Assembly: GCA_002205965.3 (NCBI GenBank)
Contig: NADL03000666.1
Location: 682,001 to 746,000, forward strand
Source: Kappaphycus alvarezii
Taxonomy: Eukaryota > Rhodophyta > Florideophyceae > Gigartinales > Solieriaceae
Reading direction: 5' to 3'
Length of the DNA: 64,000 bases
Part shown: positions 12,951-23,374 of the stretch, in pieces
Numbering within the stretch: the first letter of the stretch is position 1
Layout of the letters: each line of letters begins with the position of its first letter
Position numbers and translations under genes: made by a program
Notes under the pieces: model-generated
Database searches by the model: none
The model's input: the letters and a program-made list of their open reading frames with translations, nothing else
What the model was told of the DNA's origin: nothing

Positions 12951-15343
12951 CTTGTATTTGTATCATAATATTTACTCACGTTTTCCGCGGGATACATCGA
13001 CTTTGATGCGCCTGCGAGATGGAGGTTGGCGAAGAAGGGCTATGATTGGAAAGAATAGTCGGAGATGGAAGGATGAGAGAGATTCCAAGGGATGGAAAGT
13101 GGAAAATGGTAATTGTTCTCCCCACATCGTCAGGTTACCCCTGCGCAGCTGGTTATATGCAACAGCGGGCAGGGCGTTTGTGACTCCCATCTATTTTTTT
13201 GAAACAAAGAAATAGTAGAAAATACTTAAAGTTTGCATAGTAGTGTGAGTCTACAGTAGTAGAGTGCAACGCTTAAAACTTTTAGAAAATCATGACTTTC
13301 AACCTCCACGAAATGGACACGACATCATACTGTACCCACACTGTAGCCCAGATACAGTATTTGCACTGAGATCGTGGAAATTTCCATCCCATTATCCACC
13401 CCGTTCCTTTTTCATTGCTCCAACCAAACCCTTCAACCTTGGCGTTGATTTAGGTAGTCTGAATCTTTTGAGACCTTTCCATCCGCCACTTCAGCCGTGC
13501 ATGGCGGAGACTAACCAGATGCCCATGAAATCAACTGAAGGCAAGGCCACCGGCCAAGAATTTCTCGAAAAGGCAGCTCGAAAGAATGCACAAAGTTCTG
13601 CACATGAAGTGGCTATGAGGAGGTCAGACGGAGATGTGTTATTGCTTTAAAATTTAGATCCTGAAATCAGCAGAGGAAGTTGTCGCCTGTCGCAGATCGG
13701 TCCGATTTGCTGATGATTCAAACAGTAGTCTGCGATTACATCGAGAAGCTCGGTTTGCAGATAACTTTTGCGAACGAGCCATCTTCCATGGTTCCTTCCT
13801 GCCGTGAAGGCCGTATGCTCTTCGGATGTAATACAATAACTATCTCCTCTTGCCTCGCGCTGATCGGGGACTTGGATAAGAATATGGCGTGGTGCCCGGG
13901 ATTTAATTAATCGCTCGCGGACTCCGACGCTCACGTCGACTTCCGTGGGGGCCCACCATGGTTCATATCCGATGTTATATGGTGTGCCACCACCACCTAT
14001 GATGAGAGTGTCTCAGTGGAATATTAAGGCGCTGGTGCGACCACGGGGGAGGGCAGGCCATCGATTTATACACCCTCTCATTTCAGGAAACAACTCCTTG
14101 GTATGCCCATCGTGCACCACGCGATATTCGAAGGAGAAAAAAAGCTGTCTTCATGTTAACAAGGTGTTCGACTAATGTATAACACAAGGGTGAGAGCTAT
14201 CTTACCGAATGATAATTGGCTTCAGAGGAGGCCGGACAAGGACTACATAATACAATACCCGATGTCGCGTGCTCCCTCTCGCTTGGTCTCCAGATAATTC
14301 TTATCTAGATATCCCGTCTTATTTAGGGACTTCAACTGCAGGCTCGTGCAAGCGGCGATGGCGAACGCATTTAATCTTCTTTTTGCGCTGAAAAACGCCA
14401 AATAATATTGAGCAGAAGACTAACAGCGTGAAGAAGCAGCTGTGATCTCTTTAAAATAATTTAGCGCTGCACTTCATTCGAAGTATTTCGTAGGGGCCTA
14501 GACGACATGTTTCCGAATACGCTTTTTATCCGCCACATTCGTTCCGCAATGTTCTCGAGCAGATCCCGAGGAGTAGTCTTCGCAGCAAAGTTCTGCGGTG
14601 TCTCGATTTTCAGTGGATAACTGGCCTGCCTCTTTCACACTCTCGCGTAGTCTACGTTTCGGCTGTCCTTGACGCCCGTGAGGAGCCAATTAAGATCTAA
14701 GACTGCGCGGAGGGGTCTGTGATAGTCCTTTCTGACGTTTCTCTTCCCATTTTTTGTGAATAATCGAGCTGGGTAGATTCCTTGAGGATAGAGGACGCAC
14801 GGTAGGTGACTCTATCTCCCGTTGCTGCTTACTTTCCTTGTGGTTTAGTCCATTAAGATGCCTCAGGTTGCTTCGGTAAGCAATGAAGTACACGCCGTCG
14901 GCAGCGGTTATCTAAGAGGTGCGGAGGCCCTGTGAACCGTCCTAGAGGACTTGAGTCAGTGAATCAGAGTCACTTCTTTTCGATTATGCAACCCAGAACC
15001 GACTCTCTTTACTTTCTTGTCGTAGATGTGCGACATCCGTTTGAGTCCTTGCATGATTCCAATAAACCGCGCTGTGTGTATCTTTTTTTATTTTTCCTGA
15101 CGTAACTAAAGACTATTACAAGACTTCAAGTATAAAAAAGCTTTCACTGGTACTCAAATACTCATAAAGCTTACAAAAATGCAAATAAAGATATATTGTG
15201 CCAAACGTGACTACGGTTTCCTATGCGCTCCCTCCGTGGGCGTGTTACAAACGAAAAATCCTATTCGCATGAATAGAGAAAGAAAGAAAGAAGTTTAATG
15301 CGTTCAGTATCTACTGGGGACTGCGCACGTCCTAACCATACGG
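12951..15343. other. Balanced-composition region, no gene recognised
   Basis: Composition changes near 13 kb from AT-rich to balanced. Several overlapping frames of 60 to 128 codons occur on both strands between 13.0 and 14.9 kb. The longest open stretch on the plus strand (13264..13650) has no ATG until 13501, and none resembles a family I know. The look is of a decayed coding element, possibly another retroelement, rather than a live gene. A short AGAA microsatellite lies at about 15270..15295. Confidence 0.4.
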
Positions 15344-15850
15344 TTAAGATCTAACCGGGTGTGCTTCGTCGTCCATGCGCATCGGGGCTCGCGACAGGAT
15401 AGCTTCAGCGATGGATGACCAGAGGGTGCAACTCAGTCGCTGGTATAGAGCGACGAGAATGAAGACCATCACAGGAAGGCAACCAGTACCGCGAATGGGA
15501 AACATTCCATACACTGAACTGCCCAAAATATCGGGGCTGGAATACTGGCCTCTTCGTGAAAGAAGTCAGAGCATGCCAAGACCTACTCTCCCATTTCTAA
15601 TTACTTCAGGTGCACGCTATTCTTATACGGGACTCCTCCCATTTGCATATCCCCCGTTTTGAATACAGTGCCAGAGCCACGATTAGCTCGAGTCGGAGAT
15701 GTCTGTGGGATGCGGTAGGTAGCAAATGCACAGGATCCGTCGGAGTCACGCGAGGAACGACACCAAACATTAGCTCGACTGGTGATTACCCACATACAAG
15801 TGAAGGGGTGAGGGTGCAGGGGCCCCTTTGAGTGCAGGTTTGCCGCCAAT
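15344..15850 (-). mobile_element. 5'-truncated non-LTR-like RT element, C-terminal relic
   Basis: The minus-strand frame ending near 15344 contains LYQRLSCTL followed by IAEAILSRAPM. It aligns by eye with the C-terminal region of the RT-element relic at 19842..20303, which has IYRRVSYMML and LANAIVSRTPVHVADVDH. The shared pattern is R-(L/V)-S, then A-x-A-I-(L/V)-S-R-(A/T)-P and D-x-x-H. This end domain belongs to a group of reverse-transcriptase proteins common in eukaryotic repeats. No catalytic RT motif remains here. Further upstream (to about 15850) the frames are open but unrecognised. Confidence 0.45.
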
Positions 15851-16783
15851 TTACTTTCTCATGGGTCGTGACTAACGGGCAGGATACAGTATGAGCAGTG
15901 CTAATCACAACTGGAAGGGAATTTTCACTAATGGATTACAGTTGGTAATTCATTTGTAAAATTTAGTCATATTTAATTCTGAACAGTGGGTGCAAAAGCT
16001 CACAACTGATGCCATAAAGTTACTCTCAAGTACAGTACAGTACAGTATGTACAGTACATCAAATAATTGATAAACTACGGAGGGTAATTGCCTATGTTTT
16101 TCTCAGTGAAAATTCGAGCCAGTTTCTCTCGGCTCATAAAATAGAAAGAAGTTCAAGCCATTCTACATCTCTCAATCAGAAGGGCATTCCAAAATCCCAA
16201 CCTCACGGGATTATCTGTTAGGGCATATCTCATCAATTACGTGTTTATCTGACAAAATCAAGTTAGAAGGTTGAAGGCATGATTTGCTTTGTGTGAACTC
16301 ATTCGTTTACCGGACGGTCTGGAAGGGAGCGAGGTAGAAGGCCAGGCGGTGGCCGCCATGGACGTCAGTGGCTATGAATTGTGATTGAGTAGCACTTGCA
16401 TCCAATTTAACGGTATTTCTGTCGTATGTGTAAAAACGTCTATAGAACAAATGAAACGAGGTGCTGCATTCCCGGGGCAACAATCTTATGATTACCAGCG
16501 CTCCGTATGGACCTTTCTCCGATAAAGTGCGCATCAAACTATAACCTCGAAGTTAAATGTCTTCCTGGGAGAACTCTGGATTCTTCCGGTAAGACACTTT
16601 TCTGTACCGCCTTCCTCTCGGGACACAGCTGTCAGTGCCATTGAGCAAAAGGCAACAAAACCTTTCCCCCTTTTCCCAAAAACGTCCTCGAATACTCTAT
16701 GGCGTTTTAGCTCTGAAAATTTATCACAGTTCTTCATGTATCCGGCGAACCTACTTCGCGAGGTCTATGTATACTTTACCATA
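15851..16783. other. Intergenic, 3' side of the flavin oxidase
   Basis: No convincing gene is visible. Minus-strand frames of 67 and 76 codons (16307..16737) show no recognisable motif and lie just past the stop codon of the oxidase, so they may include its 3' untranslated region. A GTAC-type palindromic repeat lies at 16029..16058. Confidence 0.4.
16029..16058. repeat. GTAC/ACAG palindromic microsatellite
   Basis: Alternating AGTAC and CAGTAC words form a short, nearly self-complementary run. Similar runs recur at 19697, 24884, 27292, 58967 and 59651, so it appears to be a dispersed, genome-wide simple repeat. Confidence 0.7.
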
Positions 16784-18292
16784 TCAACGCGGAATTGGCT
16801 GCGGATTTGCGAAAAATAGTTTTGGGTCATACACCTGTTTGACTCTCTTGAGGCGGGGTAGGCTGGACCCCCAGTACATCTGCGGATAATTCGATCGTAG
16901 CTGAAGCTCCGGATAATTCACATATACTCCACTGGTGAACGGCTGCAAATGATTCTTCATCCAACTGTAAACAAACTGCTGATCCTGCGGCAAACCCCCA
17001 CCGACAATGTAGTGTGTGATAATGTCTGCGCCGCGATGGGCAAACGAGTTATTACGCGGTCGATCAATTGCATTGTTGAACAAATTGAGCTCACATACCA
17101 CCCAAGGGATGCTTGGTCGCCCTGGGTCACTACAAAAGTCCCCGTAACGCTGCCAAAACTCCCTCGTTGGGCCTTGTCTTGTGCGACTTTTCTTCAAAAA
17201 CGTCGACTGATATGTGCGGCCGTTCGCCTGTCCTCGACCCTTATACCTCTGATCCAACATTGCCCTCGTAAGGTTCATCGGCCTTCGTCGGGCCCATCCA
17301 CCCTCCGGCCCGAAGAAGGCATGCAAATATAGTGCGTTTCTCGCTTTGAACATTAAATTGGTGGTCCTGCCCGGAGTATTAAAGAAAGGGGCGCCCTTCA
17401 AGCGATCCATACACTCTTGAACTCCACCGACATCGTAACAAGCGCCATACCCTACCATACCCGGCTCATTTCTGCCCAAGTTAATCTTCATCCGAAACCA
17501 CACTTTACCCCCCGCCTCTCCATAATCCATCCACTTCTGCAACAACTCCCCAATCCGCTGCTGCTGCCAAGTAAATCGAAAGACCACCGAGTGATCATAA
17601 ATCCGCGCCGGGGCGGTACGAATTTTGAACGACGTGACAATGCCAAACTGTCCTCCACCAGCGCCACAAAGCGCCCAAAACAAATTGCTCCTCACGTTCC
17701 TCGACGCCAACACGACATTGCCGAAGCGATCCACCATGCGGACTGTAACCAAGGAATCACAGGCCATGCCCAAAGTGCCCTCATAAGGCCCATGGCCGCC
17801 GCCAAACACATAACCTCCCACACCAACACCCGGACACACACCAGATGCAAACCATCGTCTCCCCTGATGCCACAAATTCCACAATACTTCGCCCAAATTA
17901 GCACCCGCCTCGATTTCAGCAATACCGGCAGCCAAGACGGTGACGCGACGCATGTCACCAACATCGATGAGAATGCCGTTGCACATGGACTTTCCAGCGA
18001 GGGAATGACCGCCGGATCGGGAGCAGACGCGGAAGTTGGCTTGACGAGCGCATTGGACGGCTTTTGCAACGTGAAATTGGGTTTGAGGGCGGACGATGGC
18101 GACGGGAGAGGCACGGTTGTTGACAAAGCTTAGTGTGGAGAGGTTGCGATAGGTGGGGGAGGAACGCAGGGAGAGGGGAATGTAGTCTGGGAGACAGGCT
18201 TGGAATTGGAGAATGGAGCGGGCGTGGGTGGAGGATGTGAGGAGGGATGGGAGAAAGAGGGTGAGGAGGAGGAGGGTTGGGCGGCGAGACAT
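16784..18292 (-). CDS. Secreted FAD-linked oxidase, BBE family
   Basis: A 502-residue intron-less frame from a clear ATG. Residues 1 to about 24 form a signal peptide (basic start, leucine-rich core, SSTHA end), so the protein should be secreted. Residues about 63 to 230 form the FAD-binding domain of the vanillyl-alcohol-oxidase/PCMH fold. RSGGH puts His96, and GVCPGVGVGG puts Cys153, at the places where berberine-bridge-type enzymes bind FAD covalently at two points. The last 45 residues are the BBE C-terminal segment (NYPQMYWGSS, then YDPKLFFANPQ). The length suits the family. Such enzymes oxidise sugars, alkaloids or other alcohols with oxygen; the substrate cannot be told from sequence. 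No biosynthetic cluster surrounds it, only repeats. A CT-rich leader and a possible TATA-like AATTATATC (plus-strand reading, 18492..18500) lie upstream. It looks intact. Confidence 0.93.
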   Translation of the reverse strand: MSRRPTLLLLTLFLPSLLTSSTHARSILQFQACLPDYIPLSLRSSPTYRNLSTLSFVNNRASPVAIVRPQTQFHVAKAVQCARQANFRVCSRSGGHSLAGKSMCNGILIDVGDMRRVTVLAAGIAEIEAGANLGEVLWNLWHQGRRWFASGVCPGVGVGGYVFGGGHGPYEGTLGMACDSLVTVRMVDRFGNVVLASRNVRSNLFWALCGAGGGQFGIVTSFKIRTAPARIYDHSVVFRFTWQQQRIGELLQKWMDYGEAGGKVWFRMKINLGRNEPGMVGYGACYDVGGVQECMDRLKGAPFFNTPGRTTNLMFKARNALYLHAFFGPEGGWARRRPMNLTRAMLDQRYKGRGQANGRTYQSTFLKKSRTRQGPTREFWQRYGDFCSDPGRPSIPWVVCELNLFNNAIDRPRNNSFAHRGADIITHYIVGGGLPQDQQFVYSWMKNHLQPFTSGVYVNYPELQLRSNYPQMYWGSSLPRLKRVKQVYDPKLFFANPQPIPR

Positions 18293-18342
18293 AGGAGTAG
18301 GGACGTTTGCAGTGTGGAAAATGGGGGATGTGGTAGGGGAGT

Positions 18343-18381
18343 TAGATCGGGAATGGAGGCTTGGAGGGCAGTAGATACATG
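18343..18381 (-). promoter_or_regulatory. Possible upstream ORF in oxidase leader
   Basis: An ATG 89 bases before the oxidase start opens a 12-codon frame that closes before the main ATG, in a different frame. If transcription starts upstream of it, it could lower translation of the oxidase. The transcript start is unknown, so this is speculative. Confidence 0.25.
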
Positions 18382-19696
18382 GAGGACGACTGTGAGGGCG
18401 AGAAAGTAGTGAATGGTGGAATGGATGTGCAAAGTTGTTTACTTCTGTTGGCTTGTTGGCTGTTGGTCAAGGTGTTTGAAGTCTAAAGAGAAATTATATC
18501 AGTTCGGTAGTAACATACGGTAGGCGGTACTGGAATAGCTGATTTGTTGGTGGGAGTCGCGAGTTTGCGGTTATTTAGATAGGGCATTTAGATAAAGCAG
18601 CAAGTCAGCCCAAGGTGAATTGTGTTGATGAGAGAGGCAAGGACCTACCTGATGAACCTGATAGTGCTGCCTCTAGTCTAAATAACTTCCGCCAAGATGT
18701 AGGGTGGCGTTGCGCACTATGTAGAGGACAGCCCTTGTCCAGACGCTGTTTCTGCAACCTCAGAGTTTCAAATTGATTATGATCCACGTTCCGCAACACA
18801 GTACGTATTACAGTTATTAATAAAAGCAAGTTTTGCGCAAATCCCTGCGAACTGTCTGTATGCCATGCATAGAATGCCCCCATTCTTCTTGTAAGAGCTC
18901 CAACTGGATTAACGTTTGCACATTGTCTTGAGATACACTGATTCATTCCAAAACAATCCCCATTTGTCAGCCTTTCATTGGCTACAATTCACCACGGGTA
19001 AAGGCACTCAAGGGTAGGGTTGCGTCCTACTCATCTCCCAACTAGCACGATACAACGTTTTACCAGGTCCACAGTTCCACACAACTACTGTCATCTCACA
19101 TCCCCTAATCCACCAAACCGTTTGGCCCTCAGCTTTCTTGAGTCAAAAAACTTCTCCAGGTACAGTGCAATGCAACACAAATACAAACAGCAGCACTCTA
19201 CACCCGACAAACCATCATTCAAATACCATACGTGCCCACAAGAAACAACGGCGTCACAACCCCATCTACAGACCGCTCCCATGCAAACAGTCAGTGGCCC
19301 CTTTCTCATGCTTTCCCGTTTCCTACTTCCGCACCTCCCATTGCACAAACACTTGCCATCCTCCTCCCTGGTTGGTTTAGGCGGCAACAATCAAATTTGA
19401 ATGGCCGTGCCGACTGCCTTTATTATGCCTGTCAGTTTTTTTGATTCGTGGCAACACCTGCCTGTTTTCCTGCCTCGTCAACTCGTTTATGTACTGTACT
19501 GTAGCTTGTGGGCTCATGTAACTAGTTTGCATTTTGGACCAAGGGTAATGACATGACGCCACGTCGCTGAGGAAAGGGTTGATGACAACAACAGATAGGT
19601 ACAATATCGTACTGTGTCAAAGCTAACAGTCCAAAATAGTAGAGGCCGCTTTGTCGTGCAAAATAGCAATGCATTGCTCCTGTTCAGCACTGCAAA

Positions 19697-19732
19697 GTAC
19701 AGTACAGTACAGTACAGTACTGTACTGTACAG
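19697..19732. repeat. GTAC palindromic microsatellite, longest copy
   Basis: Four to five ACAGT repeats run head to tail and then switch to the complementary ACTGT phase, so the whole run can fold back on itself. This is the clearest copy of the dispersed motif. Confidence 0.8.
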
Positions 19733-19841
19733 CTTCCAGAATGCCTGTCCTTCAAAATAACGCTCCATAGGCAAATACTGTAGGTTACGACAAATAGTTT
19801 CTTGTCGTGGAATAAGGCACTGGTGTGACAACAGACCTTGA

Positions 19842-20515
19842 CAACATAATTATGTAGCTACAGTACAGCCCATCGCCTGCGACGTCACCGTCGACGTCAC
19901 CGTCGCATCACCGTTCAAGGCCGACGTACGATCAAGAACTACCCGTCAAGTGGGAGGTGCTGCGTCAATTGCACACCGCAGCAAGATCACTGACCTGGAA
20001 CGCAAACTGTCGCGTCGACTCCCCCCTCCCTCCGATAAACCCACACAAGACCCCAATTTCAATTTCCAACCGATGGCTTTCGATTCCCTGGGTTCTCCTT
20101 CCCCCGCTACTATCCGCTTCATAGATGACCTCCTCCCGCGCATCGCGGAAAAATTGCATACATCTGTTGGAGTTGTTAGACTAATAATTTACCGACGCGT
20201 TAGTTACATGATGTTGTCGTCTCTGGCGAACGCTATCGTGTCCCGCACACCTGTGCACGTGGCCGACGTGGACCACCTGGTTAGCACTTGGCTAGCAACA
20301 TAGTCGGTTCCTGCACTGGACCCCCGATACTAATGCAAAGTATTAAGTACTGTAGTGTACAGCAGCCTGCTTGTCAACCGGTCTACCAGCTACTTTCTAG
20401 CTGGTACACACGCTCAAGCACTTGCAATGTAGGTCCCGCCAATGGTTTGATTACAAATACAGAGGACTCTCAACCGTTCCATTACTCGCAGTAAACTAAA
20501 CCAATTTCCCCCCTG
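19842..20515 (+). mobile_element. 5'-truncated RT element with 3' tail (copy A)
   Basis: The plus frame is open from 19842 to a stop at 20303. It reads DVTVASPFKADVRS, then GGAASIAHRSKITDLE, then FQPMAFDSLGSPSPATIRF, then LANAIVSRTP. This order (D-V-T-V-x-S-P, G-A-A-x-x-A, P-x-A-F-D-S-L-G, N-A-I-x-S-R) matches the segment after the RT domain in the longer relic at 27400..29260. From about 20375 to 20515 a non-coding tail ends in CGCAGTAAACTAAACC; a similar tail follows the copy at 52640..53095. Loss of the 5' part with a retained 3' end is typical of non-LTR retrotransposons. A 12-bp unit is repeated twice at 19881..19904. Confidence 0.55.
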
Positions 20516-20534
20516 TAGTGTACAGTGCGCGAAG

Positions 20535-20910
20535 TTAGATTAGCACCACCACGTGGTGGTGGTAAATCTTTATTGGTTGTACAATGTCGCACAGAAGCGT
20601 GCGGAGGGTATTCATAAATTAACTACGGATGCGGGCGGCGGGTAGAAACCTGTCGCGCCTGCATTATTTGGAGACTAAATGCAAAACGGGTAACGAAGTC
20701 GCGGAGCTCCTGTTGAGGGGAGGAACCGCGACTGGAAGCAGCGAAGGAAGCAAGGCGGCGGAAAAAACCCTTGCCGTCGTCGCCCAAGGCGCCATAGATA
20801 TCAGTCCCGACGGGGGAGAGGAGGATATCGTTTTGGTTGCAGTAAGCACCACCACAAAATATTGCCGTTCAGTGGCAAAGAGAATGCCGTTCTCGATAAT
20901 TTGCACGTCA
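20535..20910 (-). mobile_element. RT element C-terminal relic (copy B)
   Basis: The minus strand encodes LLSPVGTDIYGALGDDGKGF, then FRRLASFAASSRGSSPQQEL, then RDFVTRFAFSLQIMQAR. The G-x-D-x-x-G-A-x-G start and the F-x-x-R-x-A-x-x-L-Q-x-x-x-A-R end resemble the C-terminal end domain of the same broad RT group. The sequence differs from copy A, so it is a different family or a much older copy. After the frame an AATAAA lies in the minus direction, followed by a perfect 18-bp palindrome. Confidence 0.35.
20544..20561. repeat. Perfect 18-bp palindrome
   Basis: CACCACCACGTGGTGGTG is perfectly self-complementary around CACGTG. It sits at the 3' edge of the RT relic copy B, next to an AATAAA on the minus strand, so it could be an element-end hairpin. 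A nearby TTAGATTAGCA word recurs at about 21011. Confidence 0.85.
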
Positions 20911-21089
20911 ATCGGACCGCTATGTCAATTCATTCAAAGGGTGTAAACGCCAAATCAAATAGAGCAGGAAAATGGATGTTTTGAGCTGAACAAAAATTAG
21001 GTAGGCGAAATTAGATTAGCATAACCAGTCTTTAAAGCACATAGAAATAGAACACAAGGCTTTAAAGATTTATAAATAGGAGGAGTGAC

Positions 21090-21760
21090 TACTAGTGGAT
21101 GCCAAGAGCAGAGCCACAGCAATTTACATTCAACAGAATGAGAAAAGGAAAGCAGCTGAGCGACCAAGAGAAAGGATCAATTTTGGCTCTAAAAGGGGAA
21201 GGGATAAGCAACTGTGCCATTGCAAAGCGCAATAAAAAAGGACAATAAAGTTTTTTCAAAGTTTTTAAAGGACAAAGAAGTCTATGGAAACAACTTCGAT
21301 ACAAGAAACAACAACAAAATCTCAAAAACAGCTATTTAGGCATTGAAGAGGAGCGCATCAATGCCTGGGGCTTCAGTCGCAGAATTGAAGGCCGAGCTGG
21401 ATCTTTCAATTGCCAAATGTCGCTTCGAACAGATTTAAACGGATTAAGAGCGCTTCTTTTCATGTAAGGTGAAAAGGGAACTGCCTTTGACCCAGGAACA
21501 CAAAACAGCTTGTCTGGAGTGGTCCTGCTTGCGCCAAAATAAATTCGCGTAAAAGCACTGTACAGTATCATATGTCAGGATGTCCTGAAAATCGGGGGGG
21601 AAGGGGGCGGGCTGGTTCATTGCTGCCAATGTTCAAAACTTGCAGTGGCTGTCAAGGCGAAGTACTGTCAAATTAATTGCTGTAGAAATCAAAAGCTACA
21701 AGATCCATAATCTGCAGTGCGCGAAATGCCTTTAGAGCACACCCTTTCATACGATATTTC
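21090..21760 (+). mobile_element. Tc1/mariner relic (element A)
   Basis: The plus strand carries the N-terminal DNA-binding half of a Tc1-type transposase: RKGKQLSDQEKGSILALKGE, then GISNCAIAKRNKK, the usual helix-turn-helix start. Farther on come KRSASMPGASVAELKAELDL and PLTQEHKTACLEWS, the linker that precedes the DDE catalytic domain. The frame is interrupted several times and the catalytic DDE motifs cannot be recognised before about 21760, so the element is dead. Terminal repeats were not found. Another Tc1 element begins 64 bases downstream. Confidence 0.6.
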
Positions 21761-21823
21761 AAGAAGTATGGTTTGGCGTGAACTTAAACTTGGCCTATCT
21801 CAGCTTCTCTAAGTACTTTACTG

Positions 21824-21848
21824 TACAATGGTGGATAAAAAGGAAAAA
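21824..21848 (+). repeat. Left terminal inverted repeat of element B
   Basis: TACAATGGTGGATAAAAAGG mirrors the right end, read on the minus strand as TACAGTGGTGGACACAATGA. The first 12 bases match except for one difference. The boundary TA is the target dinucleotide this superfamily uses. Confidence 0.7.
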
Positions 21849-23349
21849 TGGGTAAAAAAGCAATTAAATTACCAAGGTATCGTTCAAGTATAAAAAAACT
21901 GTTTTTAAGCGAACGTTGATGCGTTGAAGACAAATATCACATTGGATTTCAAAGATAAAGGCAACTTAAAACGATATGCTGGGCTATACTTTCCACTACG
22001 GACAAAAAAGGAATAATTTTTGTGTTGGAGGAGATAAAGGTACCGTTTACTACATATTATTATGATATAGACAACATATTCACTCCCAAAACCATGCTAC
22101 CCCTCTTGGGCATAGATACAACTACGTTTTACAAATTTATCTCCCAAATAGCCTCCCAGCAATCTTCAGTTGTCTCAACAAGCGAGTCCACATTTTCAAA
22201 CAGCCTTTCCTTCTAGTACACCGCTTGAGCGAGGATCTTCCACAGATTTTCTATAGGATTCAGATCGAAGCTGTACGCCGGCCAGTCTAAAACACTGAGA
22301 TAATAATTTCAAAGCCAACCACAGACTATCCGGGCACGACAGCTCGGAGCCCCATCGTGCATGAACGTCCAGTGCACAGGCAAATCCTCGGAGATTGAAG
22401 AAAATAGTTCTTCAATGTCTGCAAATAAACCTCCTCCGTCACGGAACCCTCCATGGTAACCAACGGGGCCTTCCTAGTCCCATCAAAAATTCCACAAACC
22501 ATAAAACTACTAACCCCACCGTTCCGTTTCGAGAAACGCTCCTCAGGTTCGCGAATATTCTACCAATTAAAACGCCAAACCATCCGGGCCGTCCGAGTTG
22601 AACTTATTCTCGACGCACCAAGCGATCGAAACCCAATCTGTGTAGTCCTAACTCCCTTCTCTCAAGAACTCAATTCCTTCTTGCGACTAAAGGCCCCTGC
22701 TAAATAGCAGGCGTAGCTGTAACTTTCCGAAACTTCATAAGCTCCGTGGCATGAAGGCTGTGGCGGATGGTCCGGGAGCTGCAGTTGAGATCAACATCGT
22801 TTTTAATACCAGCGGATCAATTTTGCTGTTGTTTTGGCTCTCTCAAAATCCTGCGTTCATCATGTAGTGAAAGTTCCCTTGGTCTTCGGATCGATTTTTT
22901 GTGCCATATCTGCCCCCAAGCTTTAAAAAGTTGTAAACAACCGTAGGACTCCTTTTGAGCTTGGCTGCAATCTCTTACTGGTAGCCAAGCGGCATCCTGA
23001 ATGTCAAGATTTAGCCCTTCTCTTTGTCGGTCAATTTAATTCCCAGACCCATGGTTTAGTCGATCCTGAGGGGGCATGGAACACTCAGGGTCGAGCAAAC
23101 TTTTTTTGTATCGGCAAATTTACCATGAGTGTGCATAAGTGTTTCTGTTATTGTTATTTTGGCGCGAGAACTCACAAACTTTAAAATTGTTTATAATTTT
23201 GTCCATAGTGAAAAATGGGAGGGGACATATCTTCAAAAGTATTCATTTTTCTATTAAACAGATTGCTGGATCGATTTTTTGGTATGAAGGGACCCTTCTG
23301 GTTTATACTTAACTCAGTGGATTAGCATGGAACCTAATTTCTTCAAACT

Positions 23350-23374
23350 ATTTATCATTGTGTCCACCACTGTA
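23350..23374 (-). repeat. Right terminal inverted repeat of element B
   Basis: On the plus strand this ends in CCACCACTGTA followed by TA. On the minus strand it begins TACAGTGGTGGACACAATGA, matching the left end. It abuts the start of element C, so B probably inserted at or beside the end of C. Confidence 0.7.

Larger units (their letters stand above)
18293..19841. other. Upstream region of the oxidase, no gene recognised
   Basis: This contains the CT-rich leader and presumed promoter of the oxidase, then frames of about 70 to 126 codons on both strands (18605..18946 minus, 19020..19400 plus) with low-information Pro/Ser/Thr/His-rich content and no domain. I do not regard them as genes. A long GTAC palindromic repeat sits at 19697..19732. 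Confidence 0.4.
21824..23374 (-). mobile_element. Tc1/mariner element with both ends (element B)
   Basis: About 1.55 kb with recognisable terminal inverted repeats and TA at each end. The transposase is on the minus strand. It starts near 23052 with MGLGIKLTDKEKG, then EIAAKLKRSPTVVYNFLKLG (helix-turn-helix). Near the C-terminus come DGAPSC-like and LNPIENLWKIL-like motifs of the DDE domain (minus strand, around 22240 to 22360), including the WPA-x-x-x-D-L-N-P-I-E-N-L-W signature with small changes. There are several stops and frame changes, so it no longer codes for a working enzyme. The overall length is normal for the superfamily. Confidence 0.75.

Noticed and set aside
13264-13650. 128-codon plus-strand ORF
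   Set aside because: It has no ATG until late in the frame (13501), no motif, and similarly open frames lie opposite. It is kept only as part of the unresolved 13-15 kb region.
17417-18133. 238-codon plus-strand ORF
   Set aside because: It is the antisense shadow of the GC-rich flavin oxidase gene and has low-complexity content with no domain.
18130-18432. Minus-strand ORF with a signal-peptide-like start
   Set aside because: It begins with TTG and overlaps the oxidase leader and N-terminus in another frame.
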